Below are positions 6,235 through 15,569 of a stretch of DNA of 64,000 nt, piece by piece. The notes under the pieces were generated by a model. The model did not search any database. It had not been told where the DNA came from and saw only the letters and a program-made list of their open reading frames with translations. This stretch comes from Granulimonas faecalis (GTDB taxonomy: Bacteria > Actinomycetota > Coriobacteriia > Coriobacteriales > Atopobiaceae). Position numbers and translations under genes: made by a program. Position 1 is the first letter of the stretch. Each line of letters opens with the position of its first letter. Location of the stretch: assembly GCF_022834715.1 (NCBI RefSeq), contig NZ_BQKC01000001.1:842501-906500 (forward strand), given 5' to 3'.

Positions 6235-7260
6235 GGCCTCCTCGGAGCGCCCCAGCAGGGCCGGGTCGATGCCCGTGAACGACGGCTGCCAGGTGATGAG
6301 GTCGGGGAAGGTCGTGACCTCGCCCGAGGCCGGAACGCCCGCCTCGACAAGCTCCAACAGGTGCGAGGCCGCGTAGGTCCCGATGGCGCCCGTGGGCGGG
6401 CAGATGGTGGTGATGCGGGGGTAGAACAGCGACGCCAGGTCGAAGTAGTCGTAGCTCGCGTAGTTGAGGTCCTCGCCGATCACGAGCCCGCGCTCGGCTA
6501 CGGCCTGGAGCGCCCCCTGGCCCATGCCGTAGTTGCAGCAGAACACGGTGTCGAGGCCGTGCCCCTCCACGAGGTCCACCAGGCCCGCGTACCCGCTCTC
6601 GCGCGAGTAGTCGCCCAGGTACACGGTGAGGCTCCCCTCCGGCAGCCCGGCCTCGGCCACGGCCTCTCGGACACCCTCGAGGCGCTCGGACGACACGTGC
6701 TCGTGCTGGGGGCCGGCGATGACGCCCAGGCGCTCGTGGCCGGCCCGCAGCATTTCGCGGGCCACCCGGCGCGCGCTGGCGCGGCTGTCGGCCACCACGG
6801 AGTCGACGCAGGGGGAGTCGTAGGGCGACGAGACCGAGATGACCGGGATGCCGGAGCGCTCCACGAGCCTGCCCGGCGACCAGGCAGCGTCGCCCTCGAA
6901 CAGGACGATGCCGTCCACCTGCCGGTCGAGGAGCAGCCCGAGCTTCTGCTCGAAGACGGCCGGGTCGTTGCGGAAGCCAGCCAGCAGGATGATGTAGTTG
7001 CCCAACTCCATCTCCCGCTCGATGGCGGCGATGGCGCTCGTGGCGAAGTGGTTGAGCATGTTGTTGACGAGGAGGCCCACGGAGCGGCTCTTGCGGCTCC
7101 GGAGACTGCCCGCCAGCAGGTTGCGGTGGTAGCCGAGCTCGGCCACGGCCGCGTCGATGCTCTCCTTGGTGGCGTCCTTGACCCTCGCGCCGTTGAGGTA
7201 GCGCGACACCGTGCCCGTCGAGACGCCCGCGAGGGCCGCGACCTGCTGGATGGTGGCCAT
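6232..7260 (-). CDS. LacI-family transcriptional regulator
   Basis: 342 residues, a normal LacI/GalR length. The N-terminal helix-turn-helix reads MATIQQVAALAGVSTGTVSRY, followed by the hinge region with LAGSLRSRKSRSVGLLV. The rest is a periplasmic-binding-protein-like effector domain (VDGIVLFEG, GHERLGVIAGP, and a final FTGIDPALLGR). The start at 7260 is set by the HTH and GGGAGGG upstream; longer frames add non-homologous residues. It may control the PTS/GH4 operon that ends 3 kb away, from which the radical SAM island now separates it, but the effector is unknown. Confidence 0.88.
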   Translation of the reverse strand: MATIQQVAALAGVSTGTVSRYLNGARVKDATKESIDAAVAELGYHRNLLAGSLRSRKSRSVGLLVNNMLNHFATSAIAAIEREMELGNYIILLAGFRNDPAVFEQKLGLLLDRQVDGIVLFEGDAAWSPGRLVERSGIPVISVSSPYDSPCVDSVVADSRASARRVAREMLRAGHERLGVIAGPQHEHVSSERLEGVREAVAEAGLPEGSLTVYLGDYSRESGYAGLVDLVEGHGLDTVFCCNYGMGQGALQAVAERGLVIGEDLNYASYDYFDLASLFYPRITTICPPTGAIGTYAASHLLELVEAGVPASGEVTTFPDLITWQPSFTGIDPALLGRSEEA

Positions 7261-7396
7261 GGGCCCTCCCTGTGAAATCGGTCCGGGTGCCCTGCAATCA
7301 TAGGACGGGGGAGGGCCCGCGGCGCCGGGGCGCGGCCGCCGGGCCCATGACGGGCCTGCGCACCGTGAATTCACCACAGGATTGTTGGTATGGGCC

Positions 7397-7426
7397 TTGA
7401 AAAGGTGAGGTGTGTCACGGTACCCT
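7397..7426 (+). promoter_or_regulatory. Candidate rpsA promoter and 5' leader
   Basis: TTGAAA (7397-7402) and TACCCT (7421-7426) are separated by 18 bp, giving a leader of about 145 nt before rpsA. The leader holds an imperfect inverted repeat around 7434-7457 (GTGTGGG / CCCGCACAC). The 316 bp between the lacI-type gene and rpsA (7261-7576) contain no convincing gene. Confidence 0.45.
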
Positions 7427-7576
7427 ATCCAACGTGTGGGTCGGACGCCCGCACACAGTATCTGTCGGCCCCCGAGCATGCGATTTCAGACGTCGAGCAA
7501 GGGTTTATCCAACCGGTCGCTCTGCAGGCGAAGCCCATGACCATCGGGGCCCCGTGTTTTTGAAAGGGGTCCACCT

Positions 7577-8761
7577 TTGAGTGAGATTCAGAACTCGTCC
7601 GTCTTCTCGTTCGACGACGTCAGCGATGAGGAGATGAACAACCTCATCGACGGCACCATCACCGACTTCGACGAGGGCGACCTTGTGACGGGCACCGTCG
7701 TCAAGATCGAGCGCGACGAGGTCCTGCTCGACATCGGCTTCAAGTCCGAGGGCGTCATCCCCGTCCGTGAGCTCTCCATCCGCAAGGACGCCAACCCCGA
7801 GGACATCGTCGCCATGGGCGAGACCATCGAGGCCCTGGTCCTTCAGAAGGAGGACAAGGACGGCCGTCTCATCCTCTCCAAGAAGCGCGCCGAGTACGAG
7901 CGTGCCTGGAACCGCGTGGAGGAGGACTTCAACAACGGCCAGAACGTCGAGGGCGAGGTCATCGAGGTCGTCAAGGGCGGCCTGATCCTGGACATCGGCC
8001 TCCGCGGCTTCCTGCCCGCCTCCCTCGTCGACCTCCGTCGCGTCAAGGACCTCAACGCCTACCTCGGCACCCGCATCGAGGCCCGCGTCATCGAGATGGA
8101 CCGCAACCGCAACAACGTGGTTCTGTCCCGTCGCGTCGTGCTCGAGGAGGCCCGCAAGGCCGAGCGTTCCGAGATCCTCTCCAAGCTCCAGGCCGGCATG
8201 CGCCTCAAGGGCGTCGTGTCCTCCATCGTCGACTTCGGCGCCTTCGTCGATCTCGGCGGCATCGACGGCCTCATCCACATCTCCGAGCTCTCCTGGAACC
8301 ACGTCAACCACCCCTCCGAGGTCGTCAAGGTCGGCCAGGAGGTCGAGGTGCAGGTTCTCGACGTCGACCTCAATCGCGAGCGCATCTCCCTCGGTCTCAA
8401 GCAGACCACCGAGGATCCCTGGCGCACCCTCGTCAAGAAGTACCCCGTGGGCGCCATCGTCGAGGGCCGCGTGACCAAGCTCGTGCCCTTCGGCGCCTTC
8501 GTCGACCTCGGCGACGGCATCGAGGGCCTGGTGCACATCTCCGAGATGGCGCGCCAGCACGTCGACACCCCCTCCCAGGTCACCAACGTCAACGAGACCG
8601 TGCAGGTCAAGGTCATGGAGATCGACCTCGACCGTCGTCGCATCTCCCTGTCCATGAAGGCCGCCGCCGAGACCCTCGGCTTCGAGGTCGAGGTCGCCCC
8701 GCTCGACAAGCCTGAGGACGAGGAGGTCGAGGCCGAGGTCGTGGAGGTCGACGAGGACTAA
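7577..8761 (+). CDS. rpsA: 30S ribosomal protein bS1
   Basis: 394 residues with four S1/OB-fold RNA-binding repeats, at about 34-104, 120-186, 207-277 and 292-363. The later ones show the classical FGAFVDLG and GLIHISE text. This is the short form usual in Gram-positives and actinobacteria, with an acidic Glu/Val-rich tail. It helps the 30S subunit bind mRNA. Translation seems to begin at TTG (7577), preceded by AAAGGGG; no ATG or GTG fits the conserved N-terminus. It stands alone, with the regulator divergent on the left and pcp on the right. Confidence 0.95.
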   Translation: MSEIQNSSVFSFDDVSDEEMNNLIDGTITDFDEGDLVTGTVVKIERDEVLLDIGFKSEGVIPVRELSIRKDANPEDIVAMGETIEALVLQKEDKDGRLILSKKRAEYERAWNRVEEDFNNGQNVEGEVIEVVKGGLILDIGLRGFLPASLVDLRRVKDLNAYLGTRIEARVIEMDRNRNNVVLSRRVVLEEARKAERSEILSKLQAGMRLKGVVSSIVDFGAFVDLGGIDGLIHISELSWNHVNHPSEVVKVGQEVEVQVLDVDLNRERISLGLKQTTEDPWRTLVKKYPVGAIVEGRVTKLVPFGAFVDLGDGIEGLVHISEMARQHVDTPSQVTNVNETVQVKVMEIDLDRRRISLSMKAAAETLGFEVEVAPLDKPEDEEVEAEVVEVDED

Positions 8762-8883
8762 CCCGTCGCTCCCCGAGCCCAGCTCCGAGCCTTTGCAGCG
8801 CGCCCCCGCCGTCCGGCCGGGGGCGCGCTTCCTTTGTGTCGCGCTATGCTGGGCCATGGAGGCAACAACGGAAGGGGAGGGCC

Positions 8884-9537
8884 ATGAGGGTGCTGGTGAC
8901 GGCGTTCGAGCCGTTCGGGGGCCAGGAGGACAACGCGTCGCGGCTGGCGGTGGGGGCGCTCCCCGCCACCGTGGCCGGCGTCCCTGTGGAGCGCGCCGTG
9001 CTGCCGTGCGTCTTCGGCGCCGCGGCTGAGGCCGCCCTCGCGGCCGTGGACTCCGTGCGCCCCGACGTCGTGCTGGCCTGCGGGGAGCACCGCGGCGCCG
9101 CCGGGATCGCCGTGGAGCGCGTGGCCCTCAACCTGGCCTCCACACCCCCCGACCGTCCCGACAACGGCGGGTCCGCGCCGGAGGAGCGCCCGCTCGTGCC
9201 CGGCGCCCCCGGGTCGCTTTGTGCCACGGTCCCCGTGGCCGACTGCGTGCGGGCGGCCCAGGCGGCCGGCGTCCCGGCGCACCTCTCCTGCTCGGCGGGG
9301 CTCTACGTCTGCAACTCGGTCATGTACGCGCTCCTCCTCCGGCAGCACGGGCCCCACGGACCCGGCACGGCGGCGCCCGCCATGGCCGGCTTCGTCCATG
9401 TGCCCGGCACCCCCGCCCAGGCGTCGCGAGGCATCCTCGCCGAGCCTCTTCCGTCCATGGACACGGCGCTCTCGGCAAGGGGCCTCGAGGCTGTCGTGGC
9501 GGCGTGCGTCGGAGTCCTCCGGCAGGGCCGCGCCTGA
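8884..9537 (+). CDS. pcp: Pyroglutamyl-peptidase I
   Basis: 217 residues, cysteine peptidase family C15, which removes N-terminal pyroglutamate from peptides in the cytoplasm. The opening MRVLVTAFEPFGG is diagnostic. The catalytic triad is visible: Glu in GIAVERVALN, Cys in SCSAGLYVCN and His in GFVHVPGTP. The start at 8884 has GGGGAGGG upstream; the ATG at 8836 does not. It lies 122 bp after rpsA and just ahead of the peptide transporter operon, matching a peptide-using lifestyle. Confidence 0.95.
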   Translation: MRVLVTAFEPFGGQEDNASRLAVGALPATVAGVPVERAVLPCVFGAAAEAALAAVDSVRPDVVLACGEHRGAAGIAVERVALNLASTPPDRPDNGGSAPEERPLVPGAPGSLCATVPVADCVRAAQAAGVPAHLSCSAGLYVCNSVMYALLLRQHGPHGPGTAAPAMAGFVHVPGTPAQASRGILAEPLPSMDTALSARGLEAVVAACVGVLRQGRA

Positions 9538-9738
9538 CGCACTGCCCATCCCGGTGCCCGAGCTCGGGTTATCGACGTTTTTCAATTCGTAAGGGCTGTA
9601 AAAGCTCTGTAAAGCGATGGAGTGCCAGGCATACCAATTCAGGCTGAATACAGCATAGTTCTCCCATACGCGCAGGCGCACCCAGGGCGCCGTCGTGCCT
9701 GGACGTCGCCTGCCTTCACACGAACAGAGGGGGACCCC

Positions 9739-11355
9739 ATGGTGTTCAACCGAATCTCGCGCCGCACCTTCGTCAGGGGCTCCGGTCTCGCCGCCCTTGC
9801 CGGTGCCGCCACGACCCTCGCCGGCTGCGGCGGGGCGCCCACCGCCGACGCCAATACCGAGAAGGTCCTGCGCTGGGCCCAGAGCAACGCCAAGCAGGGC
9901 ATGGACATGCAGAAGAACACCAACTCCGGCATGTCGTCGGTCTCCGACCCTGTGGTGGAGAGCCTCCTGCGCTTCACGGAGGACAACGAGCTCGTGCCCT
10001 GCCTGCTCACCGAGATTCCCACCGTGGGGGACGACGGCGTCACCTATCACTGCACCCTCAAGGAGGGCATCAAGTGCCATGACGGCTCTACCCTCACGGC
10101 CGAGGACGTCAAGTTCTCCTTCACGCGCATGTTCCTGCCCGAGACCGCGGGCCTCTCCACCTACATGTACGACATGATAGTGGGCGCCCAGGACGTCATT
10201 GCAGGCAAGACCACCGACCTCGCCGGCCTCATCGTGGAGGACGACACCCACTTCACCTTTACCCTGCAGTACCCCATGGCCGCCTTCGTCAAGAACCTCG
10301 GCATCAACTACGCCAACGTGTTCCCCCGCGGGGCCTGCGAGGAGGCCGGCGACAAGTGGGGCTACGAGCTCAACTACGTGGGCTCCGGCCCCTTCAAGCT
10401 CGTGGAGAACGACGACTCCACCTTCATGCGCTACGAGCGCTTCGAGGACTACCACGGCGACCCCGTGGCCCTCGACGGCCTCACGGTCACCTTCATCGAC
10501 GACGCCAACACCAAGCTCATGAGCTTCAAGAACGGCGACATCGACATGTGTGACCTGTCCAACGACCTGCTCAAGCAGTACAAGGACGACCCCGAGGTCG
10601 GCGAGCTCATCTCCTACAACACGCCGCTGGGCACCTGGTTCGTGAACCTCAACCTCAACACGCCTGCCCTCCAGGACGTCCGCGTGCGCCAGGCCCTCTC
10701 GCTCGCCATCGACCGCCAGGCCATTGTCGACACCGTGTTCTCCGGCGCGGGCGTGCCCGCCTCCGGCTTCCTCAACCCCGGCGTCCCCGGCTTCGATGCC
10801 AACGCCGAGGTCTTTGAGTACAACCCCGAGAAGGCAAAGCAGCTTCTGTCCGAGGCCGGCGCCGAGAACCTCTCCATCAAGTGCGTGGTGCGCACAAACC
10901 AGTACGAGACCGTTATGGTGGCCGTGCAGGACTACCTGAAGGCCGTGGGCGTGAACATGGACGTACAGACCGTGGACGCCGGCGTGTGGGCCACCGACTG
11001 GGCGGCAGGCGAGTACGAGGTCACGGCCCTGGCTTGGTATCCGCTCTACGCCGACGCCGACAACCAGATGTACACCTACTTCTACTCCGAGAACGCCAAG
11101 GGCAAGGGCAGCTTCTACAACAACGCCGAGTTCGACCGTCTCATGGACGAGGCCCGTCGCTCCGCCGACGAGGACCATCGCGCCGAGCTCTACCGCCAGG
11201 CCGACGACATCATGAGCCGCCAGGACTTCGCCTGCCTGCCGCTGTTCTACCCGCAGATCATGTTCTGCGCCCAGCCTTGGGTGAAGAATGCCAAGATCGG
11301 CAACTTGATCTACCACTTCCGTGACATCGATATCGACACCGAGGCGATGGGCTAA
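9739..11355 (+). CDS. oppA: Oligopeptide ABC transporter substrate-binding lipoprotein
   Basis: 538 residues, solute-binding protein family 5. The signal peptide combines a twin-arginine-like motif (SRRTFVRG) with a lipobox LAGC, so it is probably exported folded and lipid-anchored. The mature part has family-5 landmarks such as DGVTYHCTLKEGIKCHDG, LTAEDVKFSFTRM and VRVRQALSLAIDR. The start ATG 9739 follows GAGGGGGA. It is first in a five-gene transporter operon; a hairpin after it probably sets its higher expression. It shares many stretches with the orphan protein at 16683-18263. The substrate (peptides versus other) is inferred. Confidence 0.9.
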   Translation: MVFNRISRRTFVRGSGLAALAGAATTLAGCGGAPTADANTEKVLRWAQSNAKQGMDMQKNTNSGMSSVSDPVVESLLRFTEDNELVPCLLTEIPTVGDDGVTYHCTLKEGIKCHDGSTLTAEDVKFSFTRMFLPETAGLSTYMYDMIVGAQDVIAGKTTDLAGLIVEDDTHFTFTLQYPMAAFVKNLGINYANVFPRGACEEAGDKWGYELNYVGSGPFKLVENDDSTFMRYERFEDYHGDPVALDGLTVTFIDDANTKLMSFKNGDIDMCDLSNDLLKQYKDDPEVGELISYNTPLGTWFVNLNLNTPALQDVRVRQALSLAIDRQAIVDTVFSGAGVPASGFLNPGVPGFDANAEVFEYNPEKAKQLLSEAGAENLSIKCVVRTNQYETVMVAVQDYLKAVGVNMDVQTVDAGVWATDWAAGEYEVTALAWYPLYADADNQMYTYFYSENAKGKGSFYNNAEFDRLMDEARRSADEDHRAELYRQADDIMSRQDFACLPLFYPQIMFCAQPWVKNAKIGNLIYHFRDIDIDTEAMG

Positions 11356-11381
11356 ACTATTTCAGCACGCGCGTCTGTGCC

Positions 11382-11415
11382 GGGCCGGTTGCCGCATGGG
11401 TTCGGTAACCGGCCC
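11382..11415 (+). terminator. Intercistronic stem-loop after oppA
   Basis: GGGCCGGTTGCC (11382-11393) pairs with GGTAACCGGCCC (11404-11415), followed by TTCTTGT. It lies between the binding-protein gene and the first permease gene, the usual place for a partial terminator or 3' stabiliser that raises binding-protein yield. Confidence 0.65.
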
Positions 11416-11442
11416 TTCTTGTATCTGTGGGAGAGGAGCACC

Positions 11443-12378
11443 ATGAGGGACTTCCTCGTGAAGCGGCTGTTGCAGGCGGTGGGCATCATCCTCTGCATCT
11501 CGGCCATAACGTTCTTCATGCTCAACATCGTGCCCGGCGACCCGGTGCGCATCATGATGGGCGACATGGCCGACGAGGCCACCATCGAGACCGTGCGTCA
11601 CAACATGGGCCTCGACAAACCCGTGGCCGAGCAGTACGTCGACTGGCTCGCCGGCATGGTCACCGGCGACTTCGGCCAGTCCTACACCCAGCGCAAGGAC
11701 GTAACCCAGCTCATGGGCCAGGCCTTCTCGGTGACGGCGGCCCTTGCGGCCTCCGCCTACGTGTTCGCCCTCGTGCTGGGGGTCGTGGTCGGCGTCGTGG
11801 CCGCGGCCAAACGCGGCACGTGGGTGGACCAGACCCTCATGAGCCTCGCCATATTCGGCATATCGGCCCCGGTCTTCTGGGTGGCCATCATCCTGCAGAT
11901 CGTCTTCGCCCTCACGCTGCACTGGCTGCCGCTCTCGGGCATCAAGACGCCGGCGTACTTCGTCCTGCCCACCATCGCCCTGGGCGTACGCTATGCCGCC
12001 TCCATCGCGCGCGTCACCCGCACGTCCATGCTCGAGGTGCTCTCCCAGGACTACATGCGCACGGCCGAGGCCAAGGGCCTCAAGTACTGGGTCATCGTGG
12101 TGCGCCACGCGCTGCGCAACGCGCTCATCCCCATCATCACCATCGCCGGCACCCAGCTCGGCGACATCTTCACGGGCTCCATCCTCATCGAGAGCATCTT
12201 CTCAATGCCGGGCATGGGCAAGATGATGCTCGACGCCATCAACGCCCGTGACCTGCCGCTCATCCAGGGCGGCGTCATGTACATCGCCTTGATCTGCGTG
12301 GTCGTCTACTTCGTCGTCGACGTGCTCTACGCCGTGGTCGACCCGCGGATCCGCCTTGGAGAGGAAGGGGCCAACTGA
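11443..12378 (+). CDS. oppB: Peptide ABC transporter permease (OppB type)
   Basis: 311 residues with six predicted membrane helices, opening MRDFLVKRLLQAVGIIL, typical of OppB/DppB. The cytoplasmic EAA-like loop (YMRTAEAKGLKYWVIVVRHALRNALIPII) contacts the ATPases, and the C-terminus DVLYAVVDPRIR is classical. ATG 11443 has GAGAGGAG upstream. Its stop overlaps the next start in TGATG. Confidence 0.94.
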   Translation: MRDFLVKRLLQAVGIILCISAITFFMLNIVPGDPVRIMMGDMADEATIETVRHNMGLDKPVAEQYVDWLAGMVTGDFGQSYTQRKDVTQLMGQAFSVTAALAASAYVFALVLGVVVGVVAAAKRGTWVDQTLMSLAIFGISAPVFWVAIILQIVFALTLHWLPLSGIKTPAYFVLPTIALGVRYAASIARVTRTSMLEVLSQDYMRTAEAKGLKYWVIVVRHALRNALIPIITIAGTQLGDIFTGSILIESIFSMPGMGKMMLDAINARDLPLIQGGVMYIALICVVVYFVVDVLYAVVDPRIRLGEEGAN

Positions 12379-13487
12379 TGAGCGTCAAAGACCCCAGGAA
12401 GCTTCAGGAGGCCGTTGACCGCAAGGTCCTCCAGGACGAGGGCGTTGCGGTTCCCGACGACTCCTTCTCGGCCTACGATTCCGAGACCAACCCCGTGAAC
12501 GAGGAGACCTATCCCGAGATGCTCGTCGGCGCCAACCCCGACGCGGGGGAGGGCCCCCGGAGCCGCCGGGAGAGGGCCGAGGAGCTCGCGAGTGAGATCA
12601 GCCGCCAGAACCTCGCCGCCCAGGCGGCCGGCAAGAGGAAGGCGGCCCAGAGCTACTGGGCCGTCTCGTGGCAGATCTTCCGCAGGAACCGCCTGGGCAT
12701 GGCGTGCCTCGCCGTGGTGCTGTTCCTCGTGGCCGTCGCCGTGCTCGCGCCGGTGATCGCCCCCTACGACCCCGACGCCCAGAACCTGCGCGCCATGCTG
12801 CAGCCGCCCTCGGCCGAGCACTGGTTCGGCACCGACAACTACGGCCGCGACATCTTCTCGCGCGTGCTCTACGGCTGCCGGGTGTCGCTCTCGGTGGGCG
12901 TGGTGTCCCAGGCCATCGCCCTGGTCATCGGCTTCTTCGCCGGCGTGGCCGCGGGGTACTTCGGCGGCAAGGTCGACGCCGTGATCTCCTTCGTCATCCA
13001 GGTGTTCAGCAGCTTCCCGTTCCTGCTGTTCGCCATCGTGGTCATGTTCGTCATGGAGCCGGGCCTCGCCAACCTCTACGTGGCCCTGGGGCTCCTCGGC
13101 TGGACCTCCATGGCGCGCCTCGTGCGCGGCGACGTCAAGCGTCTCAAGGGCGCCGAGTACATCCAGGCCTGCACGCTCTCGGGCGGCAAGCCCATGCGCA
13201 TCATCCTGCGGCACCTGCTGCCCAACTGCGTGTCCACCATCATCGTCATGGCCACGCTTGGCATCCCGAGCGCCATCATGAGCGAGGCGTCCCTCTCGTT
13301 CCTCGGCCTGGGCGTCCAGCCGCCCATGGCCAGCTGGGGCCAGATGATCAGCGCCTCGCAGCCCTACATCCAGTCTTCCACGTACTTCTCGGTCATCCCG
13401 GGCATCGCCATCATCGTCACGGTCATGGCGTTCAACCTTCTGGGCGACGCCATGCGCGACGCCCTCGACCCCAAGATGCGCTCCTAA
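12378..13487 (+). CDS. oppC: Peptide ABC transporter permease (OppC type)
   Basis: 369 residues, longer than the usual 300 because of an N-terminal cytoplasmic extension of about 90 residues rich in Glu, Arg and Ala before the first membrane helix. The core has the OppC signature AEHWFGTDNYGRDIFSRVLYG and the EAA loop near GAEYIQACTLSGGKPMRIIL, and ends LGDAMRDALDPKMRS. It pairs with OppB to form the channel. The start overlaps the oppB stop (TGATG). Confidence 0.93.
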   Translation: MSVKDPRKLQEAVDRKVLQDEGVAVPDDSFSAYDSETNPVNEETYPEMLVGANPDAGEGPRSRRERAEELASEISRQNLAAQAAGKRKAAQSYWAVSWQIFRRNRLGMACLAVVLFLVAVAVLAPVIAPYDPDAQNLRAMLQPPSAEHWFGTDNYGRDIFSRVLYGCRVSLSVGVVSQAIALVIGFFAGVAAGYFGGKVDAVISFVIQVFSSFPFLLFAIVVMFVMEPGLANLYVALGLLGWTSMARLVRGDVKRLKGAEYIQACTLSGGKPMRIILRHLLPNCVSTIIVMATLGIPSAIMSEASLSFLGLGVQPPMASWGQMISASQPYIQSSTYFSVIPGIAIIVTVMAFNLLGDAMRDALDPKMRS

Positions 13488-13500
13488 GGAGGGAGGTCCC

Positions 13501-14532
13501 ATGGCATCGGACACCCAAGACAGGCAGGGCGGCCAGGGAGGGCCGCTGCTCGAGGTCGACGGCCTCTGCGTGACGCTGTTCACCGACGCCGGCGAGCTCA
13601 GGTGCATCCAGGACCTCTCCTTCTCCATGCGCCGGGGCGAGACCCTGGCCGTGGTGGGTGAGTCCGGCTGCGGCAAGTCTATGACGGCGCTGTCCATCAT
13701 GGACCTCATCCCCAAGCCACCGGCAAAGATCGTGGGCGGCCGCATCCTGTTCGAGGGCACCGACCTCGTGCAGCTCCCCGACGACCGGATGCGCGACTAC
13801 CGCGGCAACGAGATCTCCATGATCTTCCAGGAGCCCATGACGTCGCTCAACCCTGTCATGCTCTGCGGCAAGCAGATCGCCGAGGGGCTCCTCGTGCACA
13901 ACCCCGACATGGCCAAGGCCGAGGCCGACGCCAAGGCCCTCGACATGATCCGCTTTGTGGGCATCCCCGCCCCCGAGAAGGTCTTCAAGAGCTACCCGTT
14001 CGAGCTCTCTGGGGGCATGCGCCAGCGCATCATGATCGCCATGGCGCTGGCCTGCGAGCCCGCCATGCTCATCTGCGACGAGCCCACCACGGCCCTTGAC
14101 GTCACCATCCAGGCCCAGGTGCTCCAGCTCATCGACCGCATGCGCCAGGAGACCGGCACGGCCGTCATGCTCATCACCCACGACATGGGCGTCGTCTCCG
14201 AGATGGCCGACTGGGTGCTCGTCATGTACGCCGGCCGCCAGGTGGAGTACACCCGGGCCTCCGAGCTGTTTGCCCACCCGGCGCACCCCTACGCCCAGGG
14301 CCTCATCGACTCCATCCCCTCCATGGACGCCTCCGGCGAGCGCCTCTACGCCATCCCGGGCAACGTGCCCATGCTCAACGAGCTGCCCTCGGGCTGCCTG
14401 TTCAACCCGCGGTGCCCCTACGCCCGCGACATCTGCCGCCGCGAGGTCCCCGGCTTCACGCCGGTGGACGGCGACGAGGGCCACCGCGTGGCCTGCTGGA
14501 AGTACACCGACCGCTGGGAGGAGGGGCGATGA
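13501..14532 (+). CDS. oppD: Peptide ABC transporter ATPase (OppD type)
   Basis: 343 residues. Walker A GESGCGKS, Q-loop IFQEPMTSLNPVM, signature LSGGMRQR, Walker B LICDEPTTALD and the switch His in MLITHDMG are all intact. The C-terminal oligopeptide-transporter extension with Cys residues (GCLFNPRCPYARDIC) is the region that often binds an Fe-S cluster in this family. AAGGAGGGAGG precedes the start; its stop overlaps the next gene (ATGA at 14529). Confidence 0.95.
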   Translation: MASDTQDRQGGQGGPLLEVDGLCVTLFTDAGELRCIQDLSFSMRRGETLAVVGESGCGKSMTALSIMDLIPKPPAKIVGGRILFEGTDLVQLPDDRMRDYRGNEISMIFQEPMTSLNPVMLCGKQIAEGLLVHNPDMAKAEADAKALDMIRFVGIPAPEKVFKSYPFELSGGMRQRIMIAMALACEPAMLICDEPTTALDVTIQAQVLQLIDRMRQETGTAVMLITHDMGVVSEMADWVLVMYAGRQVEYTRASELFAHPAHPYAQGLIDSIPSMDASGERLYAIPGNVPMLNELPSGCLFNPRCPYARDICRREVPGFTPVDGDEGHRVACWKYTDRWEEGR

Positions 14533-15569
14533 CCGCCTTCACCGAGGAGGACCGCATCCTCGAGGTCCGCGACCTCGTCAAGCGCTACCCCATCAAGAAG
14601 GGCTTCTTCGGGACCTCCGACACGGTGGTGCACGCCCTCGAGGGCGTCTCGTTCGACGTGCACCGGGGCGAGACCTTCGCCATTGTGGGCGAGTCCGGCT
14701 GCGGCAAGTCCACCTGCGGCAAGTGCGTGCTCAGGCTCACGGACCCCACGTCCGGGTCCGTCAGGCTCGACGGGGTGGAGTTCACAGAGCTCTCCGGCGC
14801 CGAGCTCACCGAGGCCCGCAAGAAGCTCAAGCTTATCTTTCAGGACCCTTACAGCTCGCTCAACCCGCGCATGACGGTGGCCGACATCATCGCCGAGCCC
14901 ATCGACATCGCGAGGACCTACAAGACGAAGGCCGAGCGCGACGCCCGTGTGGACGAGATCATGGAGGCCGTGGGCCTGGACCTCTCGTACCGCACCCGCT
15001 ACCCGCACGAGTTCTCCGGCGGCCAGCGCCAGCGCATCGGCATCGCCCGCGCCATCGTCCTCGAACCCGAGATCGTGGTGTGCGACGAGCCTGTGAGCGC
15101 CTTGGACGTCTCGGTGCAGGCCAAGGTCATCAACCTCCTGGAGGACCTCCAGGAGCGCCTGGGCCTCGCCTACATCTTCATCAGCCACGACCTCTCCGTG
15201 GTCAAGCACATCGCCGACACGGTCATGGTCATGTACCTGGGCCACATGATGGAGAAGGCCTCCAAGGAGGCGCTGTTCGACGACCCGCTGCATCCCTACA
15301 CCCGGGCGCTCCTCGACGTGGTGCCCACCATCGCGGGCGGCCGCATCCAGGACAAGCGGATCCTGCAGGGCGACGTCCCAAGCCCCACGCACCCGCCCCA
15401 GGGCTGCTGCTTCCACACGCGATGCACCTCGTGTATGCGGGTGTGCGAGGACAGGGTCCCGGCGGATCTGGAGCCTAGGCCCGGCCACGTGGTGGCGTGC
15501 CACCTCTACGACGAGGGCCTCACGGCCGAGGAGCGCAAGCCGGCCGGCCTGAACCCGGCGGCCTGCTGA
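14529..15569 (+). CDS. oppF: Peptide ABC transporter ATPase (OppF type)
   Basis: 346 residues. Walker A GESGCGKS, Q-loop IFQDPYSSLNPRM, signature FSGGQRQR, Walker B VVCDEPVSALD. The C-terminal Cys-rich tail (GCCFHTRCTSCMRVC) matches OppF. The start at 14529 overlaps the oppD stop. With OppD it forms the asymmetric ATPase pair that powers import. The operon oppABCDF is complete and ends here. Confidence 0.95.
   Translation: MTAFTEEDRILEVRDLVKRYPIKKGFFGTSDTVVHALEGVSFDVHRGETFAIVGESGCGKSTCGKCVLRLTDPTSGSVRLDGVEFTELSGAELTEARKKLKLIFQDPYSSLNPRMTVADIIAEPIDIARTYKTKAERDARVDEIMEAVGLDLSYRTRYPHEFSGGQRQRIGIARAIVLEPEIVVCDEPVSALDVSVQAKVINLLEDLQERLGLAYIFISHDLSVVKHIADTVMVMYLGHMMEKASKEALFDDPLHPYTRALLDVVPTIAGGRIQDKRILQGDVPSPTHPPQGCCFHTRCTSCMRVCEDRVPADLEPRPGHVVACHLYDEGLTAEERKPAGLNPAAC

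Noticed and set aside
5731-7275. 514-codon plus-strand frame across the island end and the LacI-type gene
   Set aside because: It overlaps a clear LacI-family gene on the other strand and lacks any domain or ribosome binding site.
6232-7479. Upstream start for the LacI-family gene at 7479
   Set aside because: Adds 73 residues without homology before the HTH; ATG 7260 has GGGAGGG upstream.
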